In this document: piece after piece, positions 10,125-21,657 of the stretch
Position numbering within the stretch: the stretch's first letter is position 1
How the letters are laid out: every line of letters starts with the position of its first letter
Source of the DNA: Nereocystis luetkeana
Lineage: Eukaryota > Sar > Phaeophyceae > Laminariales > Laminariaceae
NCBI GenBank assembly: GCA_031213475.1
Contig: JARUPZ010000030.1
Span: 2,663,371 to 2,727,370, forward strand
DNA: 64,000 nt
Direction: 5' to 3'
Notes under the pieces: generated by a model
The model's database searches: none
What the model was told of the DNA's origin: nothing
The model's input: the letters and a program-made list of their open reading frames with translations, nothing else
Made by a program: the position numbers and the translations under genes

Positions 10125-10412
10125 TATTACGGGGCGGACCATAGTTAATAGGACATATGGTATAAGTAAAAACCTACCAGGTATATATTTAACCATTTTT
10201 ACTGTTACGGGGGACCATAGTAAATAGGACCAAATATTGTCAGTAAATGTACGGAAATATATATATAGGTTTTTGTGTGTAACGCAGGTCCTATCAGCTA
10301 TGGTCCCCCTTTTATAGGTTTTTGTGTATAACGCAGGTCCTATCAGCTATGGTCCCCCTTATATAGGTTTTTGTGTGTAACGCAGGTCCTATCAGCTATG
10401 GTCCCCCGTAAT
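10125..10412. mobile_element. Nested H1 MITEs with triplicated right arm and a TACCAGGTA insert
   Basis: A left part (10125-10200) reads in the opposite internal orientation and carries AAACCTACCAGGTATATAT where sister copies have AAACCTATATAT. It breaks off in ATTTTTACTGT and runs into a second copy (10204 on). The right arm of the second copy (ATAGGTTTTTGTGTGTAACG...TATGGTCCCCC) is present three times at a 49-bp period (about 10265, 10314 and 10363), so one left arm faces three right arms. Confidence 0.8.
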
Positions 10413-10424
10413 AGATGATCTATC

Positions 10425-10452
10425 TGTAGATAGATAGATAGATAGATAGATC
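10425..10452. repeat. (GATA)n microsatellite
   Basis: Six to seven GATA units directly after the H1 cluster. Confidence 0.9.
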
Positions 10453-10454
10453 GC

Positions 10455-11465
10455 CCTCTGTACGACGAGTGGACGGTATCCCCTTCTCGATGGTATGGTA
10501 AATAGTCGGCCTCGTTGGATGTTTCATCTACTACTGTACACGTAGAAGAACGCATTGTTTTCCATGAGGAAAACGCCTTCCTCAAGACATTGGATGTAGC
10601 CCTTGTACCCCGCACATACATACCTGGTGTGTGGAGTAACCGATTAGTTTCTGACTGAAAAAATACCCTGCGAGGTATGTATCAATATTATTTCTCTTGA
10701 CATCCGACAGTGTGCAGCATGATTTTCAACATTGTGGTCACTCATACCTTTCCCGAAATTCCCGAAAGGAAACTTCAAAAACAAAAAGGAATCCCATGCA
10801 CCACGTCTACCTCCATTCTGTACCAACTTTAGGCTTGTCTATTCCATTTGGCACTGTCTTTGCTCCTTCCTTCTCATCACGTTCTATTCTTAAAAGGGTG
10901 GTGTGGTTAGAATAAGTACCATACACCGTCAGAAGATGGCAAATATACGAACACTACGAATCAATAGTCTGCTTCCGAGTACCGCAGAGACGTACGTAGT
11001 CCCGTCGCCCCCTCCCGATGACATTTCCCGAAGCACAGTGCAGGCTCTCTCTGCAGCACACACACCAAACACGGTGGCTGACGAACAAACTAAACCACTG
11101 CAGCAGTAGTCACGGCACTCGAACATCGTGCTGAAGGCTCGTCTATATTGCTAGAATACAACAGCACAGGTGCACGCGCACCTTCTCCAGGCACACTGCT
11201 GGCGACGGCCACTTCTTGTCCGGAGGGGACCGGCTGGAACTCAACCAGGGGTGGGTGGAGACTACAATGAGCTCCCATAAACAGGGAACCGATCACGACG
11301 GCAAACATTCTCGCGACGAACAAACCTCAAAGCGGAAACTTCCTGTACCCTGGTATATACCTGGATGTGGCAGACGTAATTTTCGGCAAGCAGCACCGGT
11401 AGAATGTCCAACAGCACGCCAAAGACAGAAGACTACCGAGCGATTACCACTGATTATACCACTAT
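10455..11465. other. Intergenic stretch, no supported gene
   Basis: Both strands have only short frames. A minus-strand frame at 11090-11323 includes PPLVEFQPVPSGQEVAV and looks mildly coding, but it has no convincing splice sites or partner exons. Confidence 0.35.
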
Positions 11466-11828
11466 CTTATCGTATCACGTAGTGTTTATGGTGAGGCACC
11501 CAAGAGGCAGTTACATGGTACTCCTCCCATTGCTGTCTCTGGAACCGCCTATGCACACCGGAAATTGAATCAACTCATTGGAGCTGTCATCCCCGTGCAA
11601 GTCCGCCTCGAAAGCGGTTCTTAGTAGGGTGCTCACCCTTCAAGCGACTCGCCGGACACCTCACGGCGCTTCGCGCTTGGTGCAATAAGCAATGTCTGCC
11701 TGGCCGGTGAGAACCCGACATGCTCCGTCCCGGCATTGTACGGATGCGAGGGTCTACGGTCATACGACTACGGCCATGCATGAGATTGATTACATATCTC
11801 CTATCGGGTACCCCCGCCCCCCCCCCCC
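11466..11828 (+). mobile_element. C-tailed dispersed repeat, head-truncated copy
   Basis: Begins at CGTATCACGTAGTGTTTATGG and runs through CACCCAAGAGGCAGTTACAT to ATCGGGTACCCCCG and a C run (11817-11828). It carries the intact ATCACGTAGTG site that is expanded by CCAGG in the copy at 37290. It is one of two copies in the intergenic block (the other is at 15877). Confidence 0.75.
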
Positions 11829-11834
11829 TCCCTC

Positions 11835-13630
11835 CCTCCCCCACCCTCTGGACTGATGAACGTACTCCATCAACATAGCGATGCGAGTAGCACACCCGCT
11901 CCCTCCCCGGGACGATTCACGCCTACACTTTTGAGGTGCGGAGAGTAGTGCCCTGCCGCTCTTCCCCTCCCTCCCCCCCCCCCGCGCGACATGCTTAACG
12001 CAGCAGGGTGTCGCTACGTAACGTATCCAGAACTAAAAAAAAAACTCATTTTAAATTGTTTTGTTGGTACGCACAGCGTAAGTAACCAAACAAATGTTTC
12101 CCTTTTCTATAACGCGAAACACTAAGAACAAGAAAAAAAGAAGTTTATACGTACTTAAAAAAAAAAGGAATAGGGTACGTACATAGAGCTACCTGCGCGA
12201 GTGACCCTGAGCACAGCTGCAATATAAGGAACACCTTCAAAGTGCTCCTCCTGTACCTTACGTTTCGCCTCACCCCCGCTCGTTGAGTGGCGAACCGCGG
12301 CGATAAACCGTGACAAAACCGGCAGCTCAAGACACCCCAAGAACGCACACCCATTTTATTGTAATACTGCAAAATTTGCGCCACTATAATTTCTCCAAGA
12401 GTTTCGCCTGCAAAAACAAAAGTTTCTAAAAGCATTGACGCGGCTCCAATCGTAGTTTATTTAGTGTACTGACTGACCCGCTGTGTTTAACCTCAATGTG
12501 TTCTAAACTCAACTTCCAACTTGTTTCAGACTTCAACTTTGAACAATGATACCAAACTCAACTTTAACATCTTTCAAAACTCAGCTCTGACAGGTGTCAT
12601 CTCATCTTCACGCAAGACCCCTTCTTTTGGCCCCCCCTACCCCCCCCCGAGCTCCGCGCTAAATCGTGGGGGGTAGCGTACAACCAGCTGACTTATCTCG
12701 ACCTCTGAGAAGAGGAACGACCAACAACGGACGCAACCAACAACGAAAACTGTGATTGCTCGACCTAAACCTATCGTTTTCACGCACAACCAAAGCACAA
12801 CAGCAACAACAACAACAACAACAACAACAACAGCAACACAATTCTTGCCATAGATCCACCGCGTCGAGTGTCGAATACTGCCGCCGCAAGTGCAACTTCT
12901 GTCATCATTTTTTTTTTGCCCTTCGATAATGTATGCAATAGTATATGCTCCACGCCGACATGAATCGAGGGCCTGGTATCCTCGAAAAAACCGCAGCACA
13001 AAGGGGGTACGAAAAAGAAAACTTAAAAGCGACACCCCCCTGCCTATTTTCGAGACCCAGACAGGGCGCGCGGGGGGAGGGGGGGGGGGGGGGGGGTACT
13101 ACAACCCCGATGAAAAAACACAAATCTGAAAAAAAAAACGTTTTTCGTAAATTTCGTCCAGAAATCCGGCCGCAACATGGTTTGTTCTTATTTTTGACAC
13201 TGCGAAGGAGTGTCGGATTTTTTTTTCTCTCTTTTTTTTTTGTCGAGCACCCTTGGCAGTATCGTAAGTCTCTCTCTCCTGTCTCTCTCTCTGAACCAAC
13301 GGAATGCCCCGCTTTCCCCTGTACTATAATAGAAGGCTCTCTTTTTACACCCCTCGATATTAGCTCCACTCCTCGTCAATACCTATGATAGGAAGAAAAA
13401 AAAAGAAAAAAGAGCGGCCTTGGTTAGAGCAGCCGCAGCCAAGTGCTCTGTTTTACACGGCAAACTGGACCGCTTGACGTATAGCGGAAGAGCAACAAAG
13501 GAGCCGCCGGAAAAGAAGCGGGCGTCGTGAGTTTAACTCATTTAGTAGTTGACCCATTCAGTACTGCAATGCACGAACGAGCCTATAATAGACTCCTACT
13601 TCCAAGAAATTTGTCCCCGGAGAAGGGGAT
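11835..13630. other. AT-richer intergenic stretch with (CAA)n and poly-G, no gene recognised
   Basis: Contains A-runs around 12030-12170, a (CAA)n tract at 12795-12838, a G run at 13079-13097 and a TTTCGTCCAGAAATCC segment (13153-13170) shared with 46465-46485. Open frames here follow simple repeats. I see no exon I can support. Confidence 0.4.
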
Positions 13631-13632
13631 GA

Positions 13633-13730
13633 GTGCAGTTAGGACCGCAGTCCCGTTTTGGGCACAGACTACTTAGAATGAGTGCAGTTTGTCCAAAAAC
13701 GGGGCGCTGCAGTCCTAAAAGGGTTGTAAG
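13633..13730. mobile_element. H2 hairpin MITE
   Basis: Arms GGACCGCAGTCCCGTTTTGG and CAAAAACGGGGCGCTGCAG, ending GTCCTAAAAGGGTTG. The loop is ACTACTTAGAATGAG. Confidence 0.75.
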
Positions 13731-15225
13731 ATGGTTGAGCGTAAAACCACAGCCGAAAAAAACACGATATGTGCTGTATATATAGCGACACTAGCCGAAA
13801 CAAAATCACGCCGAAAAAAAAGGATGCATCGCCAAGTGACAAGACGATTGCTACGCCGAACGCAAACGTGCCAATAACAACGAACCGAAGGGATGTCTGT
13901 CTGCTGCCGTAGACGGCTGGCGGCTTGCCCTGTGCACCACCCCCCCCCCGCCCGTTTGATTCAGCTCGAGACATGAACCCTGTAGCTTCAATCTCCTTTC
14001 TAAACGATACGAGATAGAAATGCTCGGAACGGCCGGTCGTCAGCGACCCCCCAAAGACATCTGAAGGATTCGGAGCCCATATCGCTGCGACATCAGCCCC
14101 GGGAGAAGCCACTACTGCACAAATAGCTGCACGCGATAGCAGTGGTATACCCACTTCAAGACTACCTCGGGACAGCCAATTCAGCAGATTCAGGCGGTCG
14201 TGTCTCTTCTAACGTGGGGTTATCTTTCACTATACTGAAAAAAAAAAAAACTAACTAATGCCGAGTAGTTTATTTTTCTCGTGACGAGCCGATTCGTCTG
14301 GCCATTTCGCCGGCCTTCAAGATGGTATCTAAACCTGCGGGATCCGACTTTGTCTTTGAGGTTCGTAGCCCACACACGCAAAAAACACGCACTATTCATA
14401 CGACGAACGCGTAACTTTTTAGGATCGCAACCACAACTGTTTTCGGGTCATATTATACCCCCGTACATGTAGAAACACATGCAGAGGGCCTAAAACTTAG
14501 CGCGAACAACAAAAACATAGCCCACACACACTTGGGAAACAAGAAAGCAAGCATGTACTCGTACTACAGATGTAAAAATTTTCAGGGTCACGGCGGTCCA
14601 TGCACCTCACCTCGCCTTGGCCATATGACATTTTTTAAGGGTCATACCCCGTGCATGTGAAAAAAAAAAAAAAAAGGCAGATGGTGAAAAGACAGCCAAC
14701 AACGAAAACCAAGAACGAGCACAACGTCCGCCTGCCTCATGCGACATACCCCGGCATAAAAAATATCGTGCATATAACACGTACCAGGTAGTCGACCACA
14801 TAGGGCCGGAACAAGCCCCCCGCTGCTCAAACATTTCCCCCACAACCGCCGCCCCGATTATAGTCCGGGTACCTCGGGAAAAAAAAAATGTTACCGTGTC
14901 CTCACTCATCGATCCCTCGCAGCCTAGAGGGAGGGTAAAAACCTCTTCCAGGCGTCTAATAAAAAGGTCAAACATCGGGCCCTGACGGCCAGCAGGAAAA
15001 GAAATAATCTACGGCAGTATGCACGAGCCGCTTACTATCAATAGTAGCTCAGACATCGACCCCCTGATGAGCCAGAAGGAAGAAGAAAAACCCACGACAA
15101 CGGTACGAGCTGTTCGCCATCGATAGCTCAAACATCGACCCCCTCATCGATCACCTCACCTATCGTCAGCAGATCGAGAAGACCTACGGTGCAGCAAAGG
15201 CGGGCAAGGACGTCGATGTGCCGCA
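13731..15225. other. Intergenic stretch with weak coding relics
   Basis: On plus, 15098-15222 has an open frame with YELFAIDSSNIDPLIDHL and YRQQIEKTYGAAKAGKDVDV. A related phrase (TCAATAGTAGCTCAGACATCGACC) lies about 80-90 bp upstream (from about 15037), so a short coding segment may have been duplicated and lost. On minus, 13669-14154 has a 161-codon frame whose first 65 residues (GIPLLSRAAICAVVASPGAD...) look coding before it decays. No family was recognised and no complete gene can be built. Confidence 0.25.
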
Positions 15226-15228
15226 CTA

Positions 15229-15339
15229 CTATTACGGGGGACCATAGTTAATAGGACCTATGGTATGCATAAAAACCTATATATTTAACCATTTTTACTA
15301 CCAATATTTGGTCCTATTAACTATGGTCCCCCGTAATAT
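15229..15339. mobile_element. H1 hairpin MITE, opposite internal orientation
   Basis: Clean copy CTATTACGGGGGACC...GGTCCCCCGTAATA with the centre ATGCATAAAAACCTATATAT. It is inserted immediately after the coding-like relic at 15098-15222. Confidence 0.87.
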
Positions 15340-15469
15340 ACCGCTGCCGGGGAGGAAGGTGTTACTTCCCTCGTTAGGGGTATTCTGTCCTGTGCGCGAT
15401 GGTACAGTAGCAGCCGCCCCCTCCACATTACAGTCCCGGCATCATATGCGCCAGGCCAACAATACCGGC

Positions 15470-15570
15470 AATATATATAATATATAAATATATATATATA
15501 TATTATATATATATATTTATATATATATATATATTATATATATATATATATTATATATATATTTATATAC
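15470..15570. repeat. (AT)n tract
   Basis: About 100 bp of TATATA with scattered TTATATATTT interruptions. Confidence 0.9.
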
Positions 15571-15876
15571 CGCCAACCGGCACCATTTACTCCGCACACT
15601 GCCATACTGGTTATTATGTTGATCCCACCCGTGCCGAGCGACTCCACAGGCACTCCCACAGCGGGCGGGATAGGCACCACTCCACCGGCACTATAGAGGG
15701 ACCACTACTCTGTATACAAAAAAAAAAAAAACACACACACACACAAACACACACAATCCCAAGAAAAATAATTATACGTGACGGACTGCCAACTGTAGCC
15801 CCAGCTCCGCAGGTCACCGGGCCGAGAAACTGCCGTAAATACAGCACCACAACAAACGCACTGAATCCACACGCGG

Positions 15877-16140
15877 GGGGGGGGGGGGCAGGGGGGGAAG
15901 GGGGGGGTGTACTCATGTCCCGCATGGCCGTAGTCGCATGCACGACCATAGAGCCGAATGCATGACCACAGACCCTCGCATCCCAACAACGCCGGGGCGG
16001 GGGACGTCGGGTTTCCACCGACCAGGCGGGCATTGCCCGCACCAAGCGCGGAAGCGCCGTGAGGTGTAGGTTGGGCGAGTCGCATGAAGGGTGAGCTGCA
16101 TCCCACTGAGAACCGCTTGTGAGGCGGACTTTCTTGCTCA
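15877..16140 (-). mobile_element. C-tailed dispersed repeat, 3' part (minus)
   Basis: G runs at about 15878-15907 are followed on plus by TGTACTCATGTCCCGCATGG, CAGACCCTCGCATCCC, GACCAGGCGGGCATTGC, GTGAGGTGTAGGTTGGGCG and AACCGCTTGTGAGGCGGAC. The head half is missing. Confidence 0.7.
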
Positions 16141-16623
16141 TGGATGCAAGGGTGGGAGTTCATCAGACCCTCCATCCAATCATACACTCCAGTGGTGCAG
16201 TTAGGGGTCAGGCCTTCCACCGATCGTCCCGTGGAACCTGGACCCGACCCCCACGCAAACACGAGCACGCGTTTCGCGCTCAGACTGAGCCGCAGTGGAC
16301 ATGAGGGTGGGCGGGCTTGGGGGCGTTGTTGGGAGCGTCGCCAGAAGCCTCTCTCTTCATTCCTGCTCCTGGCGAGATAGCGTCTGCCTCTCGTCCGTCC
16401 GCCCGTCCGTCCGTCCTCCGGAGGGTTTGCTATTTCTGTATGAGCGCGGGGAGGGGGGGGGGTGCGTTCTTCTCAGTGTGTGGTTCAACCATGAGGATGT
16501 GTTGTTGTTGTTGTTGTTGTTGCTGTTGTTGCTGCCGCTGTTGTTTTCATATCACACCTTGTTCATTCTATCCGACGTCGTCCAACACACTCACGATCCG
16601 TCCAGACTATTCACCCCACAATG

Positions 16624-16735
16624 TAACCCTCTCAGTATAGACCACAGCCCTGTTTGGGGGCCAAACCGCTCAAATTCCAAGTAATTTGTCCCCAATTGTT
16701 CCCAAAACGGGACTGCGGTCCTCAAAAGGTTAACC
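16624..16735. mobile_element. H2 hairpin MITE
   Basis: Runs TAACCCTCTCAGTATAGACC to GGTCCTCAAAAGGTTA. The right arm carries an extra AATTGTTCC. Termini TAACC/GGTTA fit a TA or TTAA target. Confidence 0.72.
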
Positions 16736-17108
16736 AGCCCCTTTGGGACACCCGATATACCGTCTGGACCAACAAATACCTGTAGTGTTAAGATCAACCG
16801 TTCACGAGCTAGCTATATAGATCAGCGTGAGCCGCACGAGCAGCACGAGCAGCACGAGCAGGATTCCATGTCGCGCCCCCGCGCCATATGCTTCTTCGCT
16901 GCATCTCAACTCTCAACTCGGGAGACCGATCCGTACGTCTATAATCTTGCGGTGATGGCCGTGTTGCTTGTAAGTCGCCACTTCTACCAGCACCAATCCC
17001 CCCCCCCCCCCTCTGCAGCCCCAAGACTGCCAACAGAGAACACCTGGTACCAAATACACCATAACAACAGCTTGCACTCAACAACGAGGTGTACGTAGGC
17101 TAATGGCG

Positions 17109-17430
17109 CTATTACGGGGGACCATAGTTAACAGGACCTATGGTGTACATAAAAACCTATATGTTTAACCATTTTTACCAACAATATTTGGTCCTGTTAA
17201 CTATGGCCCCCCGTAATATTAATAGCACCAGGCATGTAGGGACAAAGAGCATACAGGCTTGTACCACTGCACTACGTGCCTACAGTGTACGGGGCTATCA
17301 TATACTACAGCGGTGGTATTACGGGGGACCATAGTTAACAGGACCTATGGTGTACATAAAAACCAATATTTTCAACCATTTTTACTAACAATATTTGGTC
17401 CTGTTAACTATGCCCCCCCCCCCGTAATAG
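17109..17430. mobile_element. Two H1 hairpin MITEs about 100 bp apart
   Basis: 17109-17219 and 17317-17430 share GTTAACAGGACCTATGGTG and GGTCCTGTTAACTATG, a private variant, and have the same orientation. They may stem from one duplication or from the same source copy. The second has an expanded C run (TGCCCCCCCCCCCCG) in its right arm. Confidence 0.83.
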
Positions 17431-18095
17431 TACGTGTTTGTTGTACATTACCACAATGTGCCCGAATATAGAAGGACGGTTTTCATTCTAATAACTATAT
17501 AAAAATGGTGATTGTATTAAGGGACAGAGTGGAAATGTATTATTACACACCCGGTACACCTGATTTCGTGCCACCATAGGGCACGCCCTTACACCACAGG
17601 TATCACATTTCGGCCAAAATGTAAGTCACTGAGACTGACTCGGCCACTCAACGGAGGAACTGGCCTACGAGGCAATAAGGCAACGAGGCATGCCTTATAC
17701 GTTGGGGTCCCATTTTTGCATTCGACAGCGAGCATCCGAGTTGCACACACACGTGGGCAGAGCCCTCCATCGACTGTTTACTCATCGTGTCGCACAGTGG
17801 TCAACTTTTTTTTCAACACAGTCAGGCTTTATTTAGGTGGGGTACTGTTGTTTATCGTCGTTGTCGCTGTTCTTGCTGTTCTTGTTCTCAAATAAATGAT
17901 TAACTCATCGCCGAAAACCTCTGGGCCTGGAACAATATCTCAGAAACAAAACAACAGCTAAAAAACAAAAAGCTGAAGGTCCTCACGTGAGAAGCCTCAG
18001 AAAGCACCACGTACGTGCTTGCACCTCTTCGGTGGCATACGCTCACCTTGCACTGTACTTGGTATTGCCAACCCTTTTACCACTTAGAATGTGAC

Positions 18096-18300
18096 GATTA
18101 CGGGGGACCGTAGTAAATAGGACCTATGGTACACACAAAAACCCATATATTTACCTATTTTTACTGACCATATTTCGTCCTATTTACTAGGGTCCACCGT
18201 AGTAGTTTGCCCCCGAAACGGGACTGCGGTTCTAAAAAACAGTCCCGTTTTGGGGACAAGCCAGTCAAGTTTCAAGTATTAGTAGTTCTGAAGGGGTTAA
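18096..18300. mobile_element. H1 MITE (18096-18206) abutting H2 MITE (18209-18300)
   Basis: H1: GATTACGGGGGACCGTAG...TAGGGTCCACCGTAGTAG. H2 follows within 3 bp but is rearranged: its usual right arm (TTTGCCCCCGAAACGGGAC) comes first and the left arm (CAGTCCCGTTTTGGGGAC) second, ending GAAGGGGTTAA. Confidence 0.75.
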
Positions 18301-18509
18301 GAGCCCGGTGGTATTCATTTTGCCACCCAACATACAGCAGCACAAGCGTTTTGGAACGACCACTCATAAAAAAGCAGCTACATACAGCAGAGCTACATAC
18401 AGCAGTTACGGAAACACGGAAAGAAATCCCACGGGAACACTTACCAAGAGAGGGAAACCAAACGGACCCGTCAATTACAAGCCGTGGTCGATGCCTGCCG
18501 CTGTAAGAG

Positions 18510-18740
18510 ATTGTGCAGGATCTGTGCAAAAACTACAGATCCCAATCCACAAAACATGCGCTAGAGCAGTAGATCATGCGGATTGCACAGGTCTCACACC
18601 CTAAAACCACATGAGCTACAGAGTTTAGATCATCTCGACATTATCGGGAACAGATCTGCCCCGAAAGATCCCGACATGATCGGGAACACATCCATCTTCC
18701 TCGACAGATCTATTAATAGCTCGTGTACAGTGGAAACAGA
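18510..18740. repeat. Dispersed GATC-rich repeat, copy 1
   Basis: Contains CACAAAACATGCGCTAGAGC, AGTAGATCATGCGGATTGCA and CACATGAGCTACAGAG. The same order recurs at 49750-49880 (GGAAACATGCGCTTCAAAG, TAGATCATGCAGATTG, GCATGAGCTAGA). No gene was recognised. Confidence 0.65.
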
Positions 18741-18767
18741 TGATCTGTACCTGTCCGAGGTGTTAGT

Positions 18768-18860
18768 TTACCCTTTTAGGGCCGCAGTCCCGTTTTGGGG
18801 ACAACCTACCTGAAATCAGAGTGGTTTATCCCCAAAATGAGACTGCATCTCTAAAACCGC
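18768..18860. mobile_element. H2 hairpin MITE
   Basis: Left arm GGGCCGCAGTCCCGTTTTGG; right arm CCCCAAAATGAGACTGCATC with two changes; loop CTACCTGAAATCAGAG. Confidence 0.75.
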
Positions 18861-18925
18861 TGCCCTCTCTCCACCCTTCTTTGACCCGTGCCGCGGCAGT
18901 AGGGCTTCAGCTACTGTAGCAGTAA

Positions 18926-19036
18926 CATTACGGGGGATCATAGTAAATAGGACCTGCGGTACACACAACAACCTACATATTTCGCTATTATTGCTGACAA
19001 TATTTGGTCCTATTAACTCTGGCCCCCCGCAATATT
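18926..19036. mobile_element. H1 hairpin MITE, diverged
   Basis: ATTACGGGGGATCATAG on the left and ACTCTGGCCCCCCGCAATATT on the right; the centre CATATTTCGCTATTATTGC is clearly mutated. Confidence 0.78.
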
Positions 19037-19121
19037 AACAGTGCCGTTTGCCGCTACGGCAATACCGCCGCTATTACGCCACCTCGCACACAACCACGCC
19101 ATGCGATCCCACGGGCACTAC

Positions 19122-19232
19122 TATTACGGGGGGCCATAGTTAATGGGACCTATGGTATACATAAAAACCCGTACATTTACCCGTTTTCACAAACAATATT
19201 TGGTCCTATTAACTATGGCCCCCCGTAATATT
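19122..19232. mobile_element. H1 hairpin MITE
   Basis: Complete copy, CTATTACGGGGGGCCATAG to ATGGCCCCCCGTAATA. Centre ACCCGTACATTTACCCG is a private variant. Confidence 0.85.
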
Positions 19233-19427
19233 GGCCGAACCAACCGGCACTATACTGCTGCACCCGGGACTTTGGAGGGACCACCCCTACCGCCTGTGTG
19301 CCACAGTCTGACCTGTATGGCTCTTCAACTGAAGGGCTACCCGATAAGGTCGGAATTATCCGGCATGGACGTACAGCGTGATTCGCTGTACAGCAGTATA
19401 CACGCCCAAGCCATGGGGATCGGGGTC

Positions 19428-19510
19428 ACTGCAGTCCCGTTTGGGGGACAAAACTACTTAGAATTTGGCTGGTTTGTCCCCACATATAGGAGTGCGGTGC
19501 TAAAAGAGTG
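19428..19510. mobile_element. H2 hairpin MITE, partial
   Basis: Left arm CTGCAGTCCCGTTTGGGGGA. The right arm is degraded after GGTTTGTCCCCA. Confidence 0.65.
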
Positions 19511-19536
19511 TTTATCCTGTTATTTTTTTACCAGGT

Positions 19537-19660
19537 AATACGGGGGACCATAGTAAATAGGACCAAATACTGTTAGTAAAAATGATTAAATACATACCAG
19601 GTACCAGGTAGGTTTTTATGTATACCATACCTGGTAGGTAACTATGGTCCCCCGTAAATA
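19537..19660. mobile_element. H1 MITE carrying two independent CCAGG/CCTGG inserts
   Basis: Where other copies read ACATAGG, this one reads ACA-TACCAGGTACCAGGTA-GG (19595-19610). Where others read ACCATAGGTCC, it reads ACCA-TACCTGGTA-GGT (19628-19636) with a few bases lost after it. A further TACCAGGTA sits at 19529-19537, right at the left edge. Both internal events fall exactly on TA dinucleotides of the consensus. Confidence 0.85.
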
Positions 19661-20106
19661 GTTCTATCTCAAAACCATCTATTTCTGGGCGGCGGGGTAG
19701 AGACCTCGTGCGTTGGGTGGGAACCGCGAGCGATATTTGGACGTGGCCAGAACGAGCGCGGCGACGCGCAGCAAAGCACGCAAAAAAACGAGCAACAACG
19801 GGGTGCACAAACACAGCGCGGCCTCCTCGAATGAATGTCGAGGTTCTGTATCCGTTTCAACCCCTTCCAAGCCTCTTAATAATATAATGAAACAAGCACT
19901 AACAACAACAGCTGTCAACATCAAATTTTATGCCGCGGAGGGCACACGTGACCACACTGATTATGAGAGAAAAGCAAACGAAAAAAAAAAGAAGAGAAAA
20001 AAAAAAGTGTCGAACCCGATGAACTACTAGCGATTGTCTATGTAAAACGATGAACGACTATAAATACCAGTTATTTAAACACCAACAGGGTTCCACAACT
20101 ATATTG

Positions 20107-20190
20107 GGTTAACCCTTGTAGAGCAAATAGCAGTCCCGGATTGGGGATAAACCCGTCAAATTCCGAGTAGTTTTTGCCCTTAAAGAGGCG
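20107..20190. mobile_element. H2 MITE, degraded
   Basis: Left half AACCCTTGTAGAGCAAATAG...CAGTCCCGGATTGGGGA is recognisable. The right half is reduced to GTAGTTTTTGCCC. Confidence 0.5.
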
Positions 20191-20457
20191 TTCTCCGATA
20201 GAGTTTCGCCCTAATTTTTCTGAGGCTCCTCACTCATGGAGCTCCACGTCTCACCCGAACACTGAACACAGCAAAAAATCAGGTCGCACCCCGATGAATA
20301 ATCCCATGGCCCAATTGTACAAAGACGTCATTTTTGGTAACAAGATTGACATTTCGACGATTTTGGGATAAGGAGCCTCGTCCTAAAGAAAAATAAAACC
20401 CGAAATGTGCCACCTATATCGTAGTACGCGTCTAAAAACGGGACTGCAGTTTGCCCT

Positions 20458-20570
20458 GTTACGGGGGACCATGAGTAAATAGGACCTATGGTACACACAA
20501 AAACCTATATATTTACCTACCAGTATTATATTACGAACAATATTTGGTTCTATTTGCTATTGTCAGCCCC
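20458..20570. mobile_element. H1 MITE with a TACCAGTA variant insert
   Basis: The left arm has an extra G (CCATGAGTAAATAGG) and the right arm is eroded (GCTATTGTCAGCCCC). At 20518-20525 it reads TACCTACCAGTATT where sister copies read TACCTATT, a one-base-short version of the CCAGG insert. Confidence 0.72.
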
Positions 20571-20647
20571 AGCGACGGTTTCGCGGAAAAGTGCTAATAA
20601 ATACTCCCATCGTAGCACGACGCTATATATATACTCCTATACCCCCC

Positions 20648-20752
20648 CTTAACCTTTTAGGACTGCAGTCCCGTTTTGGGGACACACTACTTAAAAATTG
20701 AGTGGTTTGTCCCCCAAAAAGGGACTGCGGCACTAAAAGGGTCTTAAGACGG
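20648..20752. mobile_element. H2 hairpin MITE, well preserved
   Basis: TTAACCTTTTAGGACTGCAG...GCACTAAAAGGGTCTTAA. Flanking TTAA on both sides would fit a TTAA or TA target duplication. Confidence 0.8.
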
Positions 20753-20779
20753 TTGGTATTAGCGCACCCCGAAGTATTT

Positions 20780-20960
20780 ATCGGTCGCTGCTGCTACGGT
20801 TGATATTGTCGTTGTTGTTGTTGTTGTCACATTAACTCTTCGCCACAATACAATGCAGTCCGTGGTCGCAGGACAGGCTCCAATAACTCTGATGGGCTGG
20901 AAGAACACCTCACGGTAAAAATAAAAACGACGCAAAGAACAATATAACATGCTGCTGCTG
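20780..20960. repeat. GTTGTTG-rich dispersed repeat
   Basis: TTGTCGTTGTTGTTG followed by TCACATTAACTCTTCGCC. Relatives occur at 17855-17920 (GATTAACTCATCGCC) and 26860-26900 (TTACATTAACTCTCTG), so the TTG microsatellite is part of a larger dispersed unit. Confidence 0.5.
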
Positions 20961-21070
20961 TGTCTGTGTCTGGGGCCCCGAAAGAAAAAGCACCGGTCTT
21001 GCTATGGGCGTTATATACAGTAGGAGCGAACACGCCTGCCGTATCCAACACGCGAGACAACACAACCCTC

Positions 21071-21290
21071 TATTACGGGGGACCATAGTTAATAGAACCT
21101 ACGGTACACACAAAAACCTACCGTATATAATTACCATTTTTTACGAACAACACTTGGTCCTATTTACTATGGTCCCCCGTAATATTATTACGGGGGGCCA
21201 TAATTAATACCAGGTACCAGGTAGGACCTATGTTACACACATAACCGATATATTTGCCTCTTTTTACTAAAAACATGTTGTCCTATTTAA
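21071..21290. mobile_element. Tail-to-head pair of H1 MITEs with footprint-like inserts
   Basis: The first copy (21071-21185) is complete and carries TACCGTA at 21119-21125, where CCTATAT is expected. The second (21184-21290) starts inside the shared TAATATTATTAC junction and carries AATTAA-TACCAGGTACCAGGTA-GGACC (21208-21223), where the consensus is TTAATAGGACC. Its right arm is truncated after TTGTCCTATTTA. Confidence 0.8.
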
Positions 21291-21657
21291 GCAACAGTGG
21301 GGCCACGGAAGGTTTACACAGCAGCTGTGGCAGCGGCGCGCTTGAACTCGAGGTTCTCATCAACATGCCATACCTGGTGACACATACCGCTGCTGTGAGA
21401 CACCAGATACCTGGCAAACAACAGCGACAAACCGAAAAGTAAAAGAGGGGGAGCGGGCTGCGAGGACTGATGAACGCGTGTGCACACGAAAAAGATGGGC
21501 GTATACACGCAGAGCACATAATCAGGGGCCGAGAGTCAAGGGAAGGCCTATGCAACGTCACGGCAGCAGGGGCGCGGGCTGTCGACGATGCCCGTGGCGC
21601 CTACAACTACTATAGACAAACACACGATAGCATCAGGGTCTCTCACCGGCTTCTCTC

